Source: Effrenium voratum
Lineage: Eukaryota > Sar > Dinophyceae > Suessiales > Symbiodiniaceae
Assembly (NCBI GenBank): GCA_963377175.1
Contig: CAUJNA010000833.1
Span: forward strand, 81,898-145,897
Direction of reading: 5' to 3'
Length of the DNA stretch: 64,000 bases
Made by a program: the position numbers and the translations under genes. The notes beneath the pieces were generated by a model. It saw nothing but the letters and a program-made list of their open reading frames with translations, searched no databases and had not been told where the DNA came from. Below are positions 53,079-64,000 of this stretch, piece after piece. Every line of letters starts with the position of its first letter. Position 1 is the first letter of the stretch.

Positions 53079-54225
53079 GAAGAAAAGAGCAGAACATAAA
53101 GAATGATGAAGAAACGAAGTACAACAACCAGTGAAGAAAACGCATAGATACATGGTTGAAGAAGGAAAGAAAGAAACAACAAAGTGAAGCACAAAGTGAA
53201 GAAATACATTTACAAAAGAAATGTAAGAAGGAAGTAAGAGAGGAAAGAAAGAAGGAAACAAAGAAAGACAGAAAGAAAGAAAGAAAGAAAAGAAAGAAAG
53301 AAAGAAAGAACGAAAGAAAGAAAGAAGGAAATAAACAACGAAGTAAATGAGGACAGAACGAAAGCAAGGAAGGAAAGACGATAGAACGAAACAACTCATT
53401 AAATAAAGGAAGAAGAAGGAAGGAAAGAGAGAAAGAAATACCAGACTAACAGAAACACTAAAAATCATCAACAAAGAAAGAAAAGGCAAGAAAGGAATAA
53501 AACCTTACAGAAAGAAAGGAGTTGCAGAAAGAAACAAGGAGAGAAAGAAAGAAAGAAACAAATAAAAAAAGAAAGAGAGAAAGAAGGAGAAAGAAGGAAA
53601 GAAAGAGACAGCGACAGAAAGCAGCAAATTGAATAAATACACAAAGAAAGTCATGAACAGATAATGACAGCAGGAAGCAAAGACAACCAGGAAAAGAACG
53701 AAGAAAGAACCACTAAGTAAATAAAAAGAGACAGCAAGGACCAAACACATAAAGTAAGAAAGAAAGACAAAAAAGACACAAAGAAAGCAAGACGGAAGGC
53801 AAGAAAGAAAGAACGGAAGAGAACGAATTCAGAAGGAAAGAGAAAGAAAGATAGAAAAACAAAGAAAAGAACAACTGAAGAACGAAATATAGAAAGAAAC
53901 AAAGACGGAACGAACACATATTAAAGAAAAGGACGAAACGGAAAGAGAGAAGCGACGAAGTAAATCAAGAGTGAAAGATATATAACCATGAAGGGAGCTA
54001 GAAAGAACCAAATGAAGAGAGACTGAAAGAAAGACGGAAAGAAGGACAGAAATAAAGAAAGAAATGCAGAAAGAAAGACAACAGCAAGAACGACCTAAAG
54101 ACATAAGGTTACAAGGGAAGGAAGAAGTAGAGGAATAAGAAACAACCAAGTAACAAGAGAGAGAAAGAAACGCAAACAAATAGAGATAGAAAGAAACGAA
54201 GAAAGAACGAAAGAATGAAGGCCAG
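52895..54225 (+). repeat. Purine-rich GAAAGAAAG array
   Basis: About 1.3 kb with the strand bias reversed again relative to 50765-52855. Together the three blocks can pair as long inverted repeats. Confidence 0.95.
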
Positions 54226-54229
54226 GGAA

Positions 54230-54790
54230 ACTAGTAGAAAGTTAGGTTAGGAAGGTAGCTGTAGGAACCTGTAGATAGAAAGTTTGGTAGATGCTAGTTG
54301 GCAGAGAGAGGGAGGTGCGCAGGTAGAAAAGTATTCCAGCTCGAATGTCGCAGATTTTCCGATAGTAGTGCCCTGTTGGCTTTCCAAGCCCCAGCTCGAA
54401 AATTGCAACTTTTCAGTACGAAAGACCTAGCAAAGTTTATTACCTCGAAAAAACGCAGCCTGTCATGTGCAAGTGTTTGAAGTACACTTTCTTCCACTTT
54501 TCCAGCATCTTGAGGGTAGGTAAATCGATCTATGGAAAGACATACAAAGAGATAGGAGATTGATAGGTAGATAGACAGATAGGTAGACACATAGACAGAT
54601 AGATGCTGACATTCGGATAGACAGGGAGATGGGTAGACAAGATGTTCGAGGGAAAGAACATGGACATATCGATGAGTAGATGCGGCGGAGGGAGCGTGGG
54701 GTGTGTAACACCTTCGGTGTTTCCTCAAGTTTTTTTGTACTGGGAAAAAGTGCCCCCGTCAGGGCTTTTCGTTCTGCGTATCTTGATCTA
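54230..54790. other. No gene; short GATAGATAGG tract
   Basis: TAGGTAGATAGACAGATAGG words at 54520-54620. Other sequence is unremarkable. Confidence 0.4.
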
Positions 54791-54799
54791 ATTAAGGGT

Positions 54800-55870
54800 G
54801 CTTGGTGCCGCCGCCCCCGCGGGGTCGCTGTCCTGTATGTTGGCCTTTGAGGTAGACCCCGGGGTCTGTGGATGCTTTGGCTGGCTTTGGTAGGGTCTTG
54901 TTTCCTTGGGCAGCGTTCCTTTGGCTTTCCGGTATGTCGGCCTCTGAGGCAGACTGCGAATTCTGCGGATTTTCGGGCTGCCTTTTGGTAGTGGTTTTTT
55001 TGTTTGGGGACTTGCCTGTATGCTGGTCTCTGCGGACCCCGCGGTCTGCGGATGCTCGGGCTGCTTTGGGGTCTGCGGAGACTCGGGCTGCCTTTGGGGG
55101 TGCTTCCCTGCATGCGTGCTTGTTTGCGAGGTAGATTCCGGGGTCTGCTGCCTTTGGTAGTATGTTGGTTTGTGAGGCAGACTCCGGGATACTCGGGCTG
55201 CCTTGGTAGTACTTTCCTGTGTGTCGGTCTGTGAGGTAGATGCGGGGTCTGTGGATACTCGGGCTGCTGTTGGCAGTGTTTCTTTTTCTTGGGGGGACTG
55301 TCTTGTGTGTTGGTTTGGGGTCTGTGGATACTCGGGCTGTCTTTCGTAGTTTTTGTTTTATTTTCTTGGGGGCTTTCCTGTATGCTGGTTTGTGAGGTAG
55401 AGGTAGACCACGGGGTCTGCGGATACTCGGGCTGTTTTTGTGCTTCTTTTTGTGCGACTTTCCAGTATGTTGGTCTTTGAGGTAGACCCCGGGGTCTGCG
55501 GATACTTGGGCTGCCTTTTATAGTGTTTCCTGCATGTTGGTGTTTGAGGTAGATCCCGGGGTCTGCGGATACTCGGGCTGCCCTTGGTAGCGTTTCTTTT
55601 GTGTTTTTGGGGGACCGTCAGTATGTCGGTGTGTGAGGTAGACCCCGGGTACTCGGGCCGCTGCTGGCTTTTTTGTTTGTGTTCGGGGGGACTGTCTTGT
55701 ATGTTTGTTTGTGAGGTAGTTCTCGGGGTCTGCGGATACTCGGGCTGCCTTCGGTAGTGTTTCTTTTATTGGGGGGGGTCTGCGGATACTCAGGCTGCTG
55801 TTGGTAGTGGTTTGTGAGGTAGATTCGGGGTCAGCGGATGCTCGGGCCGTTGGCAGTGTGTCCCTTCCTT
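54800..55870 (+). repeat. Irregular minisatellite, copy C
   Basis: More than ten copies of GAGGTAGACCCCGGGGTCTG with CGGATACTCGGGCTGCC, spacing about 50-100 bp. Nearly twice the length of the tract in copy A. Confidence 0.85.
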
Positions 55871-55929
55871 TTTTTGCGACGTTCCTGTATGTGCCTGTGG
55901 TTCGGTTTCTTTCTTTTTTTGGGGACTTC

Positions 55930-57260
55930 CTTCCCAAAAACAGACACACACACAGACACATCGGCGTTTTGCGCCTGTCCGATGCGCCACGGTGGGGCGC
56001 TTCGAGATTGCGGAGCTGAAGCTCAGAAAATTCTTTGTTTGGAAAATCCTATCTAAAGGGTGCTTTGAGCGGGGTGATGTTGAAACAGCGAACAGAAATT
56101 CAGACATCCAACCACAAAGTCAGACACCCAAATGTCAGACATCGCCGCGCAAAGAGTCAGACACCACCGCGCGAAGAGACAGACATCGCAGCACGGAGAG
56201 TCAGACATCATAGCCGCTGACACCCGCCGCCCGCCGTGCGTCAAGATCACAGCTCGCCACCCGACACCATGTCTGTTAGCTTGCCTTCCTGTGTGACTGC
56301 TTGTCTGCTTTTCTTTCTCCTTCCTGGTGCCTGTCTGCGCGCCTGCTTTTTTGCTTGCTTGTCTGTTTGCAGGTCTTCTTGTTCTGCTCGTCTGCTCGCC
56401 TGTTGCTTGCCTGCGTGCTGTCCTGCCTGCCTGCCCTGCCTGTTTTCTTGTTTGCTCGCTTGCTTCGTGCCCGGGCAATGGCTTGTCCGCGTGCTTTCTT
56501 GCTTGCGCGTCTGTCTGCCGGCCTGCCGGCCTATTGGGATATGACCCCTGGAGCTGCTTCAAGCGGAAACTGGCACAGCCGCTGGGCAAAGCATGCGAAA
56601 TCGAGAGCGCGCCGTCGTACTGCAGGCGCCGCGCGAAGGGAGTGTTGTTCTGAGGTTGACTTTGATTTGCTAGAAGAGGGGAACAGAAGAGACAGTTTCA
56701 CCTGAGCACGCGATCCGAAGGGATTGGCCCGAGGATTCACCGTGGCCGGGGTTGCGAGATTGATCCGCGTTCGCGTGTGCAGGCCTTGACACCGTCTCTT
56801 ATGTTCTCCTCTGTTCTGGCAGGGGGGTGGGGGGTGATGATGATGCTGGTGCGCTGGTGATGCATTTGGTTTTTACATAGCCCCCGGGTGGCTATAACTC
56901 CCGACCCCCCGGGGATAACCCCCGTAAAGTGAATTGCCGCAGTCATTTTTTCGAGCTTTTGTGTTTTCAGAGGCTCCCGGAGGTGTTTTTTCTGTGTTTT
57001 TGTCCAACCCGAACGGTGCTGCCAGGTACCGCTCCGGCCTTACTTCGGGCTGTTGTCTGTTTCTGGGTTTTGCACATTTGCGCCGGTTTGGATGATGCGG
57101 AGACGCGGGGATGAGGGATTACTGTGTCTGTGCTGCCGCTTTTTGTGGCCCGTTGTGCTGATGTTTGTCGGTGCTTCCGGGCACGACCCCTCCCGCCCGG
57201 GCACGACCCCTCCCCTATTTTGGGCCATTGCCGGCTGGCCTTTTGTCTTCCTAGGTCCTA
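55930..57260 (+). repeat. Complex segment of modular repeat, copy C
   Basis: Collinear with 22545-23877. It includes GATGCGCCACGGTGGGGCGC (shared with B, absent in A) and CCGACACCATGTCTGTTAGC. CGGGCACGACCCCTCCC is duplicated at 57178-57215. Confidence 0.75.
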
Positions 57261-57261
57261 G

Positions 57262-57336
<75 letters not shown>

Positions 57337-57338
57337 CC
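57262..57338 (+). repeat. TGCC tetranucleotide tract, copy C
   Basis: About 19 uninterrupted units. Confidence 0.95.
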
Positions 57339-57449
57339 CGTTTGTTAGCTTGCCTTCCTGTGTGGCTGCCTTTTTTCTCTCCTGCCTATGTGCCTGTCCG
57401 CGCGCCCGCTTCTTTGATCGCTTGCCTTTCTTGTGTTCCTACGTCTGTA

Positions 57450-58301
57450 TGTATATGCATATGTATAGGTATATGTTTATGTGCATGTTTTGTGATGTTG
57501 GGTGCAATTCGGAATTTTCATGCTGGTGTATGAATGTATGAATGTAATGTAATGTAATGCAAGGCAATGTATGCAATGCAATGTAATGTAATGTAATCTA
57601 CTTCAATGCAATGCAATGCAATGTAATGCAATGTAATGTAATGTAATGTAGTGTAGTGTGTAGTGTAGTGTAGTGTAGTCTAGTGTAGTGTAGTGTAGTG
57701 TAGTGTAGTCTAGTGTGTGTATGTATGTACTGTATGTAGGTATGTGTGTATGTATGCATGCATGCATGTATGTAATGTATGTATGTATGTATGTATGTAT
57801 GTATGCAATGTCTTGTAGTGTAATGTAATGTAATGTATTGTATGTATGTATGCATGTGTGTATGTATGTATGTATGTATGTATGTATGTATGTATGTATG
57901 TATGTATGTGTGTAATGTAATGTAATCTAATGTAATGCAATGTAATATAATGTAATGCATGTATGTATGTATGTATGTAATGTATTTATGTAAGTATGTA
58001 TGTGATTTTATGTTATTTTATGTTATGTTATGTTATGTTATGTATTGTATGTACGTATGTATGCTATGTATGTATGTATGTATGTATGTAGTTATGTAAT
58101 GTATGTATGCATGCATGTATGTATGTATGTAATTTAGTGTAATGTATGTATGTATGCATGTATGTACTGCAATGTCATGTAATGTAATGTAGGAATGTAA
58201 TGTATGCATGTCATTCATACGTGTATGCATGTAGGTACGTACGTGTATGTATGTATGTGTGCATGTATGTATGTAATGTATGTAATGTGTGTGTATGTAT
58301 G

Positions 58302-58332
<31 letters not shown>

Positions 58333-58525
58333 TGTATGTATGTATGTAATGTATGTATGTATGTATGTATGTATTCATGCACGTAGGTATGTCATGTAAT
58401 GTAACGTAATGCAATGTAATGTAATGGTCATGGACATGGTAATGGTAATGGTAATGGTAAGTGGAATGTAATGGTAAATGTAATGTAATGTATTGTAATG
58501 TAATGTAATGGAATGTATGTATGTA
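57450..58525 (+). repeat. ATGT / AATGT array, copy C
   Basis: Same words as in copy A; ends with an AATGGTAATGGT block (58425-58470) before the GATGAT array. Confidence 0.95.
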
Positions 58526-58534
58526 TGCATGGGT

Positions 58535-61338
58535 GATGACGATGACACTGATGACAACGGTGATGATGATGACGATGATTATGACGCTGACCGTGAGGAA
58601 GATGATGAAAAGTATCATCGTAGCATCCGCTGCATCTCCTACGAGGACGATGAGAAGTATCATCGCAGCACCCCCTGCATCTCCAACAGTGGATGATGAT
58701 GACGATGATGATGATGACAACTGTGATGATGACGAGGATGACAATCAGGAAGATGATAGTGATCATTCGTGTCATCACACAAGTATCATCGAACATCCTC
58801 TGCATCTCTAGCAGTGCCTGGATAACTATCATCGTAGCATCCGTTGCATTGCAAGTGGCGTCTAACGTCCCTTTTGATTTCTATATAAGAAGTAAAGAAA
58901 GGATGATGACGATGATGAGAACTGTGATTATGATGATGACTAAGAGGAAGACGATGAAACGTATCATCATAACATCCGCTGCATCTCCAACAATAACAAA
59001 GACAAGTGATGATGATGAGGGTGACTTCGAGGAAGATGACGTCACCAGCAGTCATGAGGGTAATTGCCCACACATCTATTGAACCTGACAATCATTACTA
59101 TGCATCCGCAGCATCAGCAGCAGTCATGATAGTCATGAATACGCATCATCTGCTTCGCAAATCGGGTGATGATACTTATCACTATGCATCCTCAGCATCA
59201 CCAGCAGTCATGATGATAATCATGAATGCGCATCTTCTGCAGCTCAAATCGGGCGAACGATGCTGAGCATGAGGATGATGATGATGATAGCGGTGACGAT
59301 GAGGATGATGACTATGAGGGGGATGATGAAAAGTATCATCGTATCTCCAACGAGGACGATGACAAGTATCATCGCAGCATCCCCTGACGAAGACAAGTCA
59401 TAATTGAGGATGACTACAAGGAAGATGACAGGCGTCAGCCGCGTCATCACAAGTATCATCGCACAGCATCACCAGCAGTCATGAGGCTCAGCATCACCAG
59501 CAGTCATGATGATAATCATGACTACGCATCTTCTGCATCGCAAATCGGGCGATGATACTTATCATGATAAGTATGCATCCTCAGCATCGCCAGCAGTCAT
59601 GATGAACATCATGAATACGCCTTCTGCATCTCAAATCGGGCGATGACAATTATCTTGACGCATCCCCAGCATCCCTTGCAGGGACGATGCTGAGCATGAT
59701 GATGATGATAGCGGTGATGATGAGGATGATGACTACGATGGAGATGATGAAAAGTATCATCGTAGCATCCGCTGCATCTCCAACGATGACGATGATAAGT
59801 ATCATCGTAGCGTCCCCTTGCAGCTCCAACAATGGATGATGATGCCGATGACGATGATGACAGTGGTGATGATGATGATGATGACGATGAGGAACATGAT
59901 GACAAGTATAGTGATCATTCGCGCCATCACAAGTATCATCGCAACATCCTCTGCATCTCTAGCAGTGCCTGGATAACTATCATCGTAGCATCCGTTGCAT
60001 TGCAAGTGGTGTCTGACGTCCCTTTTGGTTTCTATATAAGACGTAAAGAAAGGATGATGGTGATGATGATGATGACGGTGATGATGATGACCTTGGCTTC
60101 CTACTCGATTGCTGGACTACACACCACGATAGAGCAACTGCTAGCGCATGTACGCCCGCTGGCAGATGACCATGAGGAAGATGAGGAAAGGTATCATCGT
60201 AGCGTCTAAGGGTGATGATCATGATGACCATGAGGAAGATGATGAAAAGTATCATCGTCCAACGGGGACGATGACAAGTATCATCGCAGCATCCCCTGCA
60301 TCTCCAACGATGACAATGATGATGATGACAACGGTGATGATGACGAGGATGACTATGAGGAAGATGGTACTGATCATTCGCGTCATCACAATGGTGTCTA
60401 ACGCCCCTTTTGATCAGAAGTAAAGAAAGGATGATGATGATGATATCGGTGATGATGATGGTGATGACCATGAGGAAGATGAGGAAAAGAATCACGTGAA
60501 TGATCACTATCATCTTCCTCTGCAGCAGTGCCTGGATAACTATCATCGTAGCATCCGTTGCATTGCAAGTGGTGTCTAACGGCCCTTTTGATTTCTATCT
60601 AAGAAGTAAAGAAAGGATGATGATGATGATGATAACGGTGATGATGATGATTAGCATCCGCTGCATCTCAAGACAAGTGCTGATGATGAGGATGACTACG
60701 AGGAAGATGACAGGGATCAGCCGCGTCGTCACAGGTATCATCGCAGCATCCTCAGCATCACCAGCAGTCATGAGGATAGTTGCCCACACATCTTTTGAAT
60801 CTCAAACCGGATGGTAATCATCACTATGCATCCTCAGCATCACCAGCAGTCATGATAAGCATGAATACGCATCTTCGCAGTCATGATGATAATCATGAAT
60901 ACGCATCTTCTGCATCTCAAACCGGACAATGCATCTCAAATCGGGTGATGGCAATTGTCAGGACGCCTCCCCAGCATCCCTTGCAGGGACGATGCTGAGC
61001 ATGATGATGATGATGATAGCGGTGATGATGAGGATGATGACTATGAGGAAGATGATGAAAAGTTTCATCGTAGCATCCGCTGCATCTCCAACGATGCCGA
61101 TGAGAAGTATCATCGTAGCACCCCTGGTGCTGACGATGACAATGATGACAACGGTGATGATGATGACGATGATGATGATGACCATAAGGAAGATGATGGA
61201 AAGTATCATCGTAGCATCCGCTGCATCTCCAACGAGGACGATGACAAGTATCATCGCAGCTTCCCTGCATCTCCAACCGTGGATGATGATGACGATGATG
61301 ATGACGATGATGATGATGAGGAGGATGACGACGATGAT
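58535..61338 (+). repeat. GATGAT compound array, copy C
   Basis: About 2.8 kb with the same complex words as in A (AAGTATCATCGTAGCATCCG; TTTTGATTTCTATATAAGAA at about 58865, variants at 60025, 60400 and 60585) plus an extra family of CATCACCAGCAGTCATGATG words (59100-59620, 60745-60900) that is rare in A (26470-26620). Confidence 0.9.
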
Positions 61339-61392
61339 GATGATGACACCCTTCCCATGCGCCTCGCCCTTGCAGACAAGGGGTCGGCGGAT
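61339..61392 (+). repeat. End motif T, copy in C
   Basis: CACCCTTCCCATGCGCCTCG then CCCTTGCAGACAAGGGGTCG then GCGGAT. CCCTTGCAGACAAGGG forms a 5-bp stem with a 6-base loop. Confidence 0.8.
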
Positions 61393-61430
61393 ACACTTAC
61401 AGACATCTGCGCAAGCGCATAAATATGTAG

Positions 61431-61919
61431 CTACACATTGGTGAGGGTTTGTAGAACAGTAGAAACATGATGAGCGTGCAGCGCCAAACTTTCTCTAGCT
61501 CGTAGACAGACACAAGCCCCAGAGAAAGGCAAAAGGGCCATGTCAATGTGACCGACGTGGTGGCTGCAGCAGCCATCGCTCTGATAACCAACCATGCGAG
61601 TGGAACTGCTCGGGGGGGTGCTCGCTTTCTTTTCCAGATGTTGTATGCATGTATGCTGAGAGGTGTGTATGTAGGTGGCGCCTTGCTCGAAGTAAAGACG
61701 CTTCATGGCGCTCAAAACCAATCCTGCTTGGCTAAGATGATCGCCTTCTTTGCGCAAATGGTTAATGCGCTCAAACTTCTCGTTTGGGGCAACAAATGAC
61801 TCGGCAAAGCGTTGCGAAACAAAAATGTATGCTGGAAGAATCTTCGTCAAGAGCTTGTTTGTGGGTGCCCGAGGTCTGGCGGTGACACCTAGGCAGCTGA
61901 GCTGCTCACTTGGTCTCAA
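61431..61919 (-). CDS. Hypothetical minus-strand reading frame
   Basis: A 162-codon frame; its N-terminal two thirds read like an ordinary protein (KLLTKILPAYIFVSQRFAES, EKFERINHLRKEGDHLSQAG, LVLSAMKRLYFEQGA). I recognise no family. The plus strand is also open over much of the stretch (61548-61799 and 61750-62160), so strand choice rests on residue composition alone. Confidence 0.3.
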   Translation of the reverse strand: MRPSEQLSCLGVTARPRAPTNKLLTKILPAYIFVSQRFAESFVAPNEKFERINHLRKEGDHLSQAGLVLSAMKRLYFEQGATYIHTSQHTCIQHLEKKASTPPSSSTRMVGYQSDGCCSHHVGHIDMALLPFSGACVCLRARESLALHAHHVSTVLQTLTNV

Positions 61920-62395
61920 AGCGGCGCGAGGTCAGGTCCGCTGCCGTTATCCTCCTTCACTGCCGCTACAGTTGCTTCGCTGTGAGTCTGTGACGTTGAG
62001 GCTGGCTGTAGATGCTGCCGGGCGCGAAGCTGCAGACGCCCCCAAAAATATTGATGTGCTGTGGTTGGGGCCCACTCGTGGCTTGGACGAGCGCGTCACG
62101 TCCAGCGAAAGGCCGGACGCGGATATTGGCTTGTTTGCCTCCAGGTCGGTCTCAAAGTGAGTAAGCCTGACAGCATTATTTCAGTCACGCGCGCCTTGGA
62201 ACAATGAAGCAAATAGTGTCATTAGCCCATGTCTCGGTGTCATACTTCGCGTCTTCAACATACCAGTAGGAATTGTGCAATTATCTTGAGCCTGAATGAA
62301 CACATGCTGCGTCTTAGTATGAACTCACTATGGTAATAGCCGATGTGCTGGAAAATCCGCACCGTCATGTGTGACAAAGAGGGTAATGTTTATGG
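61920..62395. other. No gene recognised
   Basis: Nothing beyond the tail of an unsupported plus frame (to 62160). Confidence 0.35.
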
Positions 62396-62396
62396 T

Positions 62397-63974
62397 TTAC
62401 GGGCATGGTGCTAGACCAACTCGCCTCATACGGGAATTAGCGAGCTTCATGATCACACCGCCGCGCAACCCATCACGATGCAACACCGCGATGACCGCTG
62501 CGCAGTGGAAGGGCCATCGCACCTTCGTCGCTTCCGCCTTCTTGTCGCTTTTCCCTACTTGCTGCAGATCCTGGCGAACCTTCTTCTTCATCTTTCAGCG
62601 AGGTGTCTGCAAATGTGAGGATGGGCTTACCTTTCCACAGGTTAACCGCTGTGAGGAGAGTCTTCAGTTGTCTCCAACAATGTCTGGATCTCCACCCTTT
62701 GCGTCGACCGTGCGGCACGCTCGCGGCTGATCTTGTCTGGGTCAGCTGGACACTGTGAACAATGCCTTCCTAGGAGTGATGTGAACACGAGTGAGTTGCT
62801 TATGCTTCTTGTCGATGATCCAATGATCCTGCTTTTCTGATCTCATGATCGTGGGAGTTGCTGACAACCTCTGTCGCTGCAGGTTCTGCGCGCATAGTGC
62901 TAGGCAGGCAGTGATCGGTCGTTGAGAGGGTGTGAGCAGAGGCTGTGTCGGCTTGTTCCTGGTGTTGAACGGCGTCGCTGCCGCACGATGCGCGCCGGAT
63001 ATCCACTCTCACTCATGCTGGAACCCAACGCTCGTCATTCGAACCGGCGTATGAAGGCGCTGAGAGGTCAGCGGCCGGCTGATTGGCGGGTTGCTTTTTC
63101 ATTGTCGCTGCTACGGCGGCGAGTGTCTTGGCCTTGTTTTTTCGCCTTGTCTTTCTCTGTCGTTGCAGGACACCTAAAGATTCTGATATTTGATCTTTCC
63201 ACCCGTTGCCTTTTCCCCGTTATTCCTGGGTAGGGATCCTGATTGCTTTCGTTGGCCAGGTGTTGCCGTCTGCGCCGCTCCTTCTGAAGGGCTTCCACCT
63301 TGTCGGCGACTGCCCTTTTCACCTTTGGGTTTCCCTTTTCCTTGGCCTGAGTTTCCTGACTGCGAACGCCGTCTAATTCCCCTTGCTCGAGGATGTAGAA
63401 GATGTTCTGACGTCTGAGTTGATGCCCAGGTCGCGATGAAGAGATCGTTGTACTGTGCCTGTAGCATCTCACATGTGTAGCGCTCAAGCTGGATGTTCCT
63501 CAAAGACATTGCACGGACTCATCTTTCTGTCTGTTGGTCTGTCAACCCACCCTGGATGATGGAAAACTGTGCGATGAGATTGTTGTTGAACGGGGACGCG
63601 TCGCGGTGTCGTTGAACCATTCCTGCTGTAGATTGTTTCAGTGTTTCCGCGCCATCCGGATTCAGGAATTTTACGGGCTGTGCGCCAGCTGCAGTCTGTC
63701 GTTGTGGTGTGCGGCTCTTCTGACATCTGCGCCCCGTGCGGTTTGGGCGTAATCAGGTGGCTGTGCCGTAATGACGGACGTCAGGTCCCTCCATGCTGAT
63801 GTCAATCTTCTCAGCAAGATCTGAAACTTGGGTAGGAAAACGAGAAACTCGCTGCCGAGGAAGATACACGTTTGTAGCTCCTTTCAAAAAGTACATCTTC
63901 AGCGTTGTCTTGAAGTCGCTGACTCCTTCGTTTGGATGTCTGAGCTGCGCGTTGTTGAGCAGTTCGCGGCGCAT
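62397..63974 (-). pseudogene. Possible retroelement polyprotein remnants, several minus frames
   Basis: Consecutive minus-strand frames with plausible protein composition: 63974-63753 (LRHPNEGVSDFKTTLKMYFL, RFPTQVSDLAEKIDISMEGP), 63509-63174 (IQLERYTCEMLQAQYNDLFI, then a basic Gly/Lys/Arg-rich part), 63012-62800 and 62591-62397. Frame changes and stops separate them. The order, a helical segment then a basic linker, would suit a retroelement gag or pol N-terminus, but no protease, RT or integrase motif is visible, so this is a weak guess. The element would continue past the window end. Confidence 0.3.
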
Positions 63975-64000
63975 GGGTGAGTCCTGAGACCGGTCTGCGG

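Larger units (their letters stand above)
54790..61392 (+). repeat. Modular repeat, copy C
   Basis: Same order and orientation as copy A: minisatellite (54800-55870), complex segment (55930-57260), TGCC tract (57262-57338), ATGT array (57450-58525), GATGAT array (58535-61338), motif T (61339-61392). It lacks M3 and M4 upstream; the left junction lies near CTAATTAAGGGTGCTTGG. This is the longest copy. Confidence 0.85.

Noticed and set aside
1..64000. Dinoflagellate spliced-leader genes, tRNA, 5S or snRNA genes
   Set aside because: I looked for the spliced-leader core and tRNA B-box words by eye and found none I could support; a covariance-model scan would decide.

Overview
The window looks like nuclear DNA of a photosynthetic dinoflagellate. 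The evidence is a light-harvesting (chlorophyll a-c / peridinin type, acpPC-like) polyprotein gene built from near-identical tandem units, introns with a GC-AG class and short direct repeats at their splice sites, decayed retroelements, and large amounts of simple and compound repeats. I cannot name genus or species from sequence alone. I saw no rRNA, tRNA, CRISPR, operon or bacterial replication feature.

Layout. 1-3.27 kb: decayed retroelement (zinc finger, cytosine-methyltransferase-like domain, reverse transcriptase, RNase H) whose methyltransferase-like part carries a small internal inversion. 3.3-5.45 kb: no recognised gene. 5.47-10.95 kb: the one intact-looking gene, 16 exons encoding five light-harvesting domains in one frame (1109 residues from the first Met of the visible first exon), ending in its own divergent terminal exon. 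11.4-14.7 kb: pyrimidine-rich low-complexity DNA with copies of a roughly 200-bp repeat family. 15.1-16.2 kb: degenerate minisatellite. 16.2-19 kb: mostly featureless, one possible coiled-coil reading frame.

19-40 kb is a repeat city. A modular repeat several kb long (irregular minisatellite, unique DNA, TGCC tract, ATGT array, GATGAT compound array, hairpin-forming end motif) is present as copy A (about 21.7-27.2 kb, plus) and copy B (27.2-32.0 kb, minus), meeting head to head as a giant quasi-palindrome. Other modules (19.8-20.5 with 36.9-37.7 kb; 21.1-21.7 with 35.2-35.8 kb; 34.4-35.2 with 35.9-36.9 kb) and a 38-39 bp satellite with higher-order structure lie outside it. A graded GAAT-to-CAAG microsatellite closes the region at 37.7-39.9 kb. 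A third copy C of the modular repeat lies at 54.8-61.4 kb.

40-50 kb holds scattered weak reading frames, short minisatellites and an AT-richer insert (44.4-46.7 kb) containing a decayed polinton-type protein-primed DNA polymerase B on the minus strand. 50.1-54.2 kb alternates purine-rich and pyrimidine-rich strands. 61.4-64 kb has weak minus-strand reading frames, possibly retroelement gag/pol remnants. The only gene for which I can support a working product is the light-harvesting polyprotein. Everything else is mobile, repetitive or unresolved.
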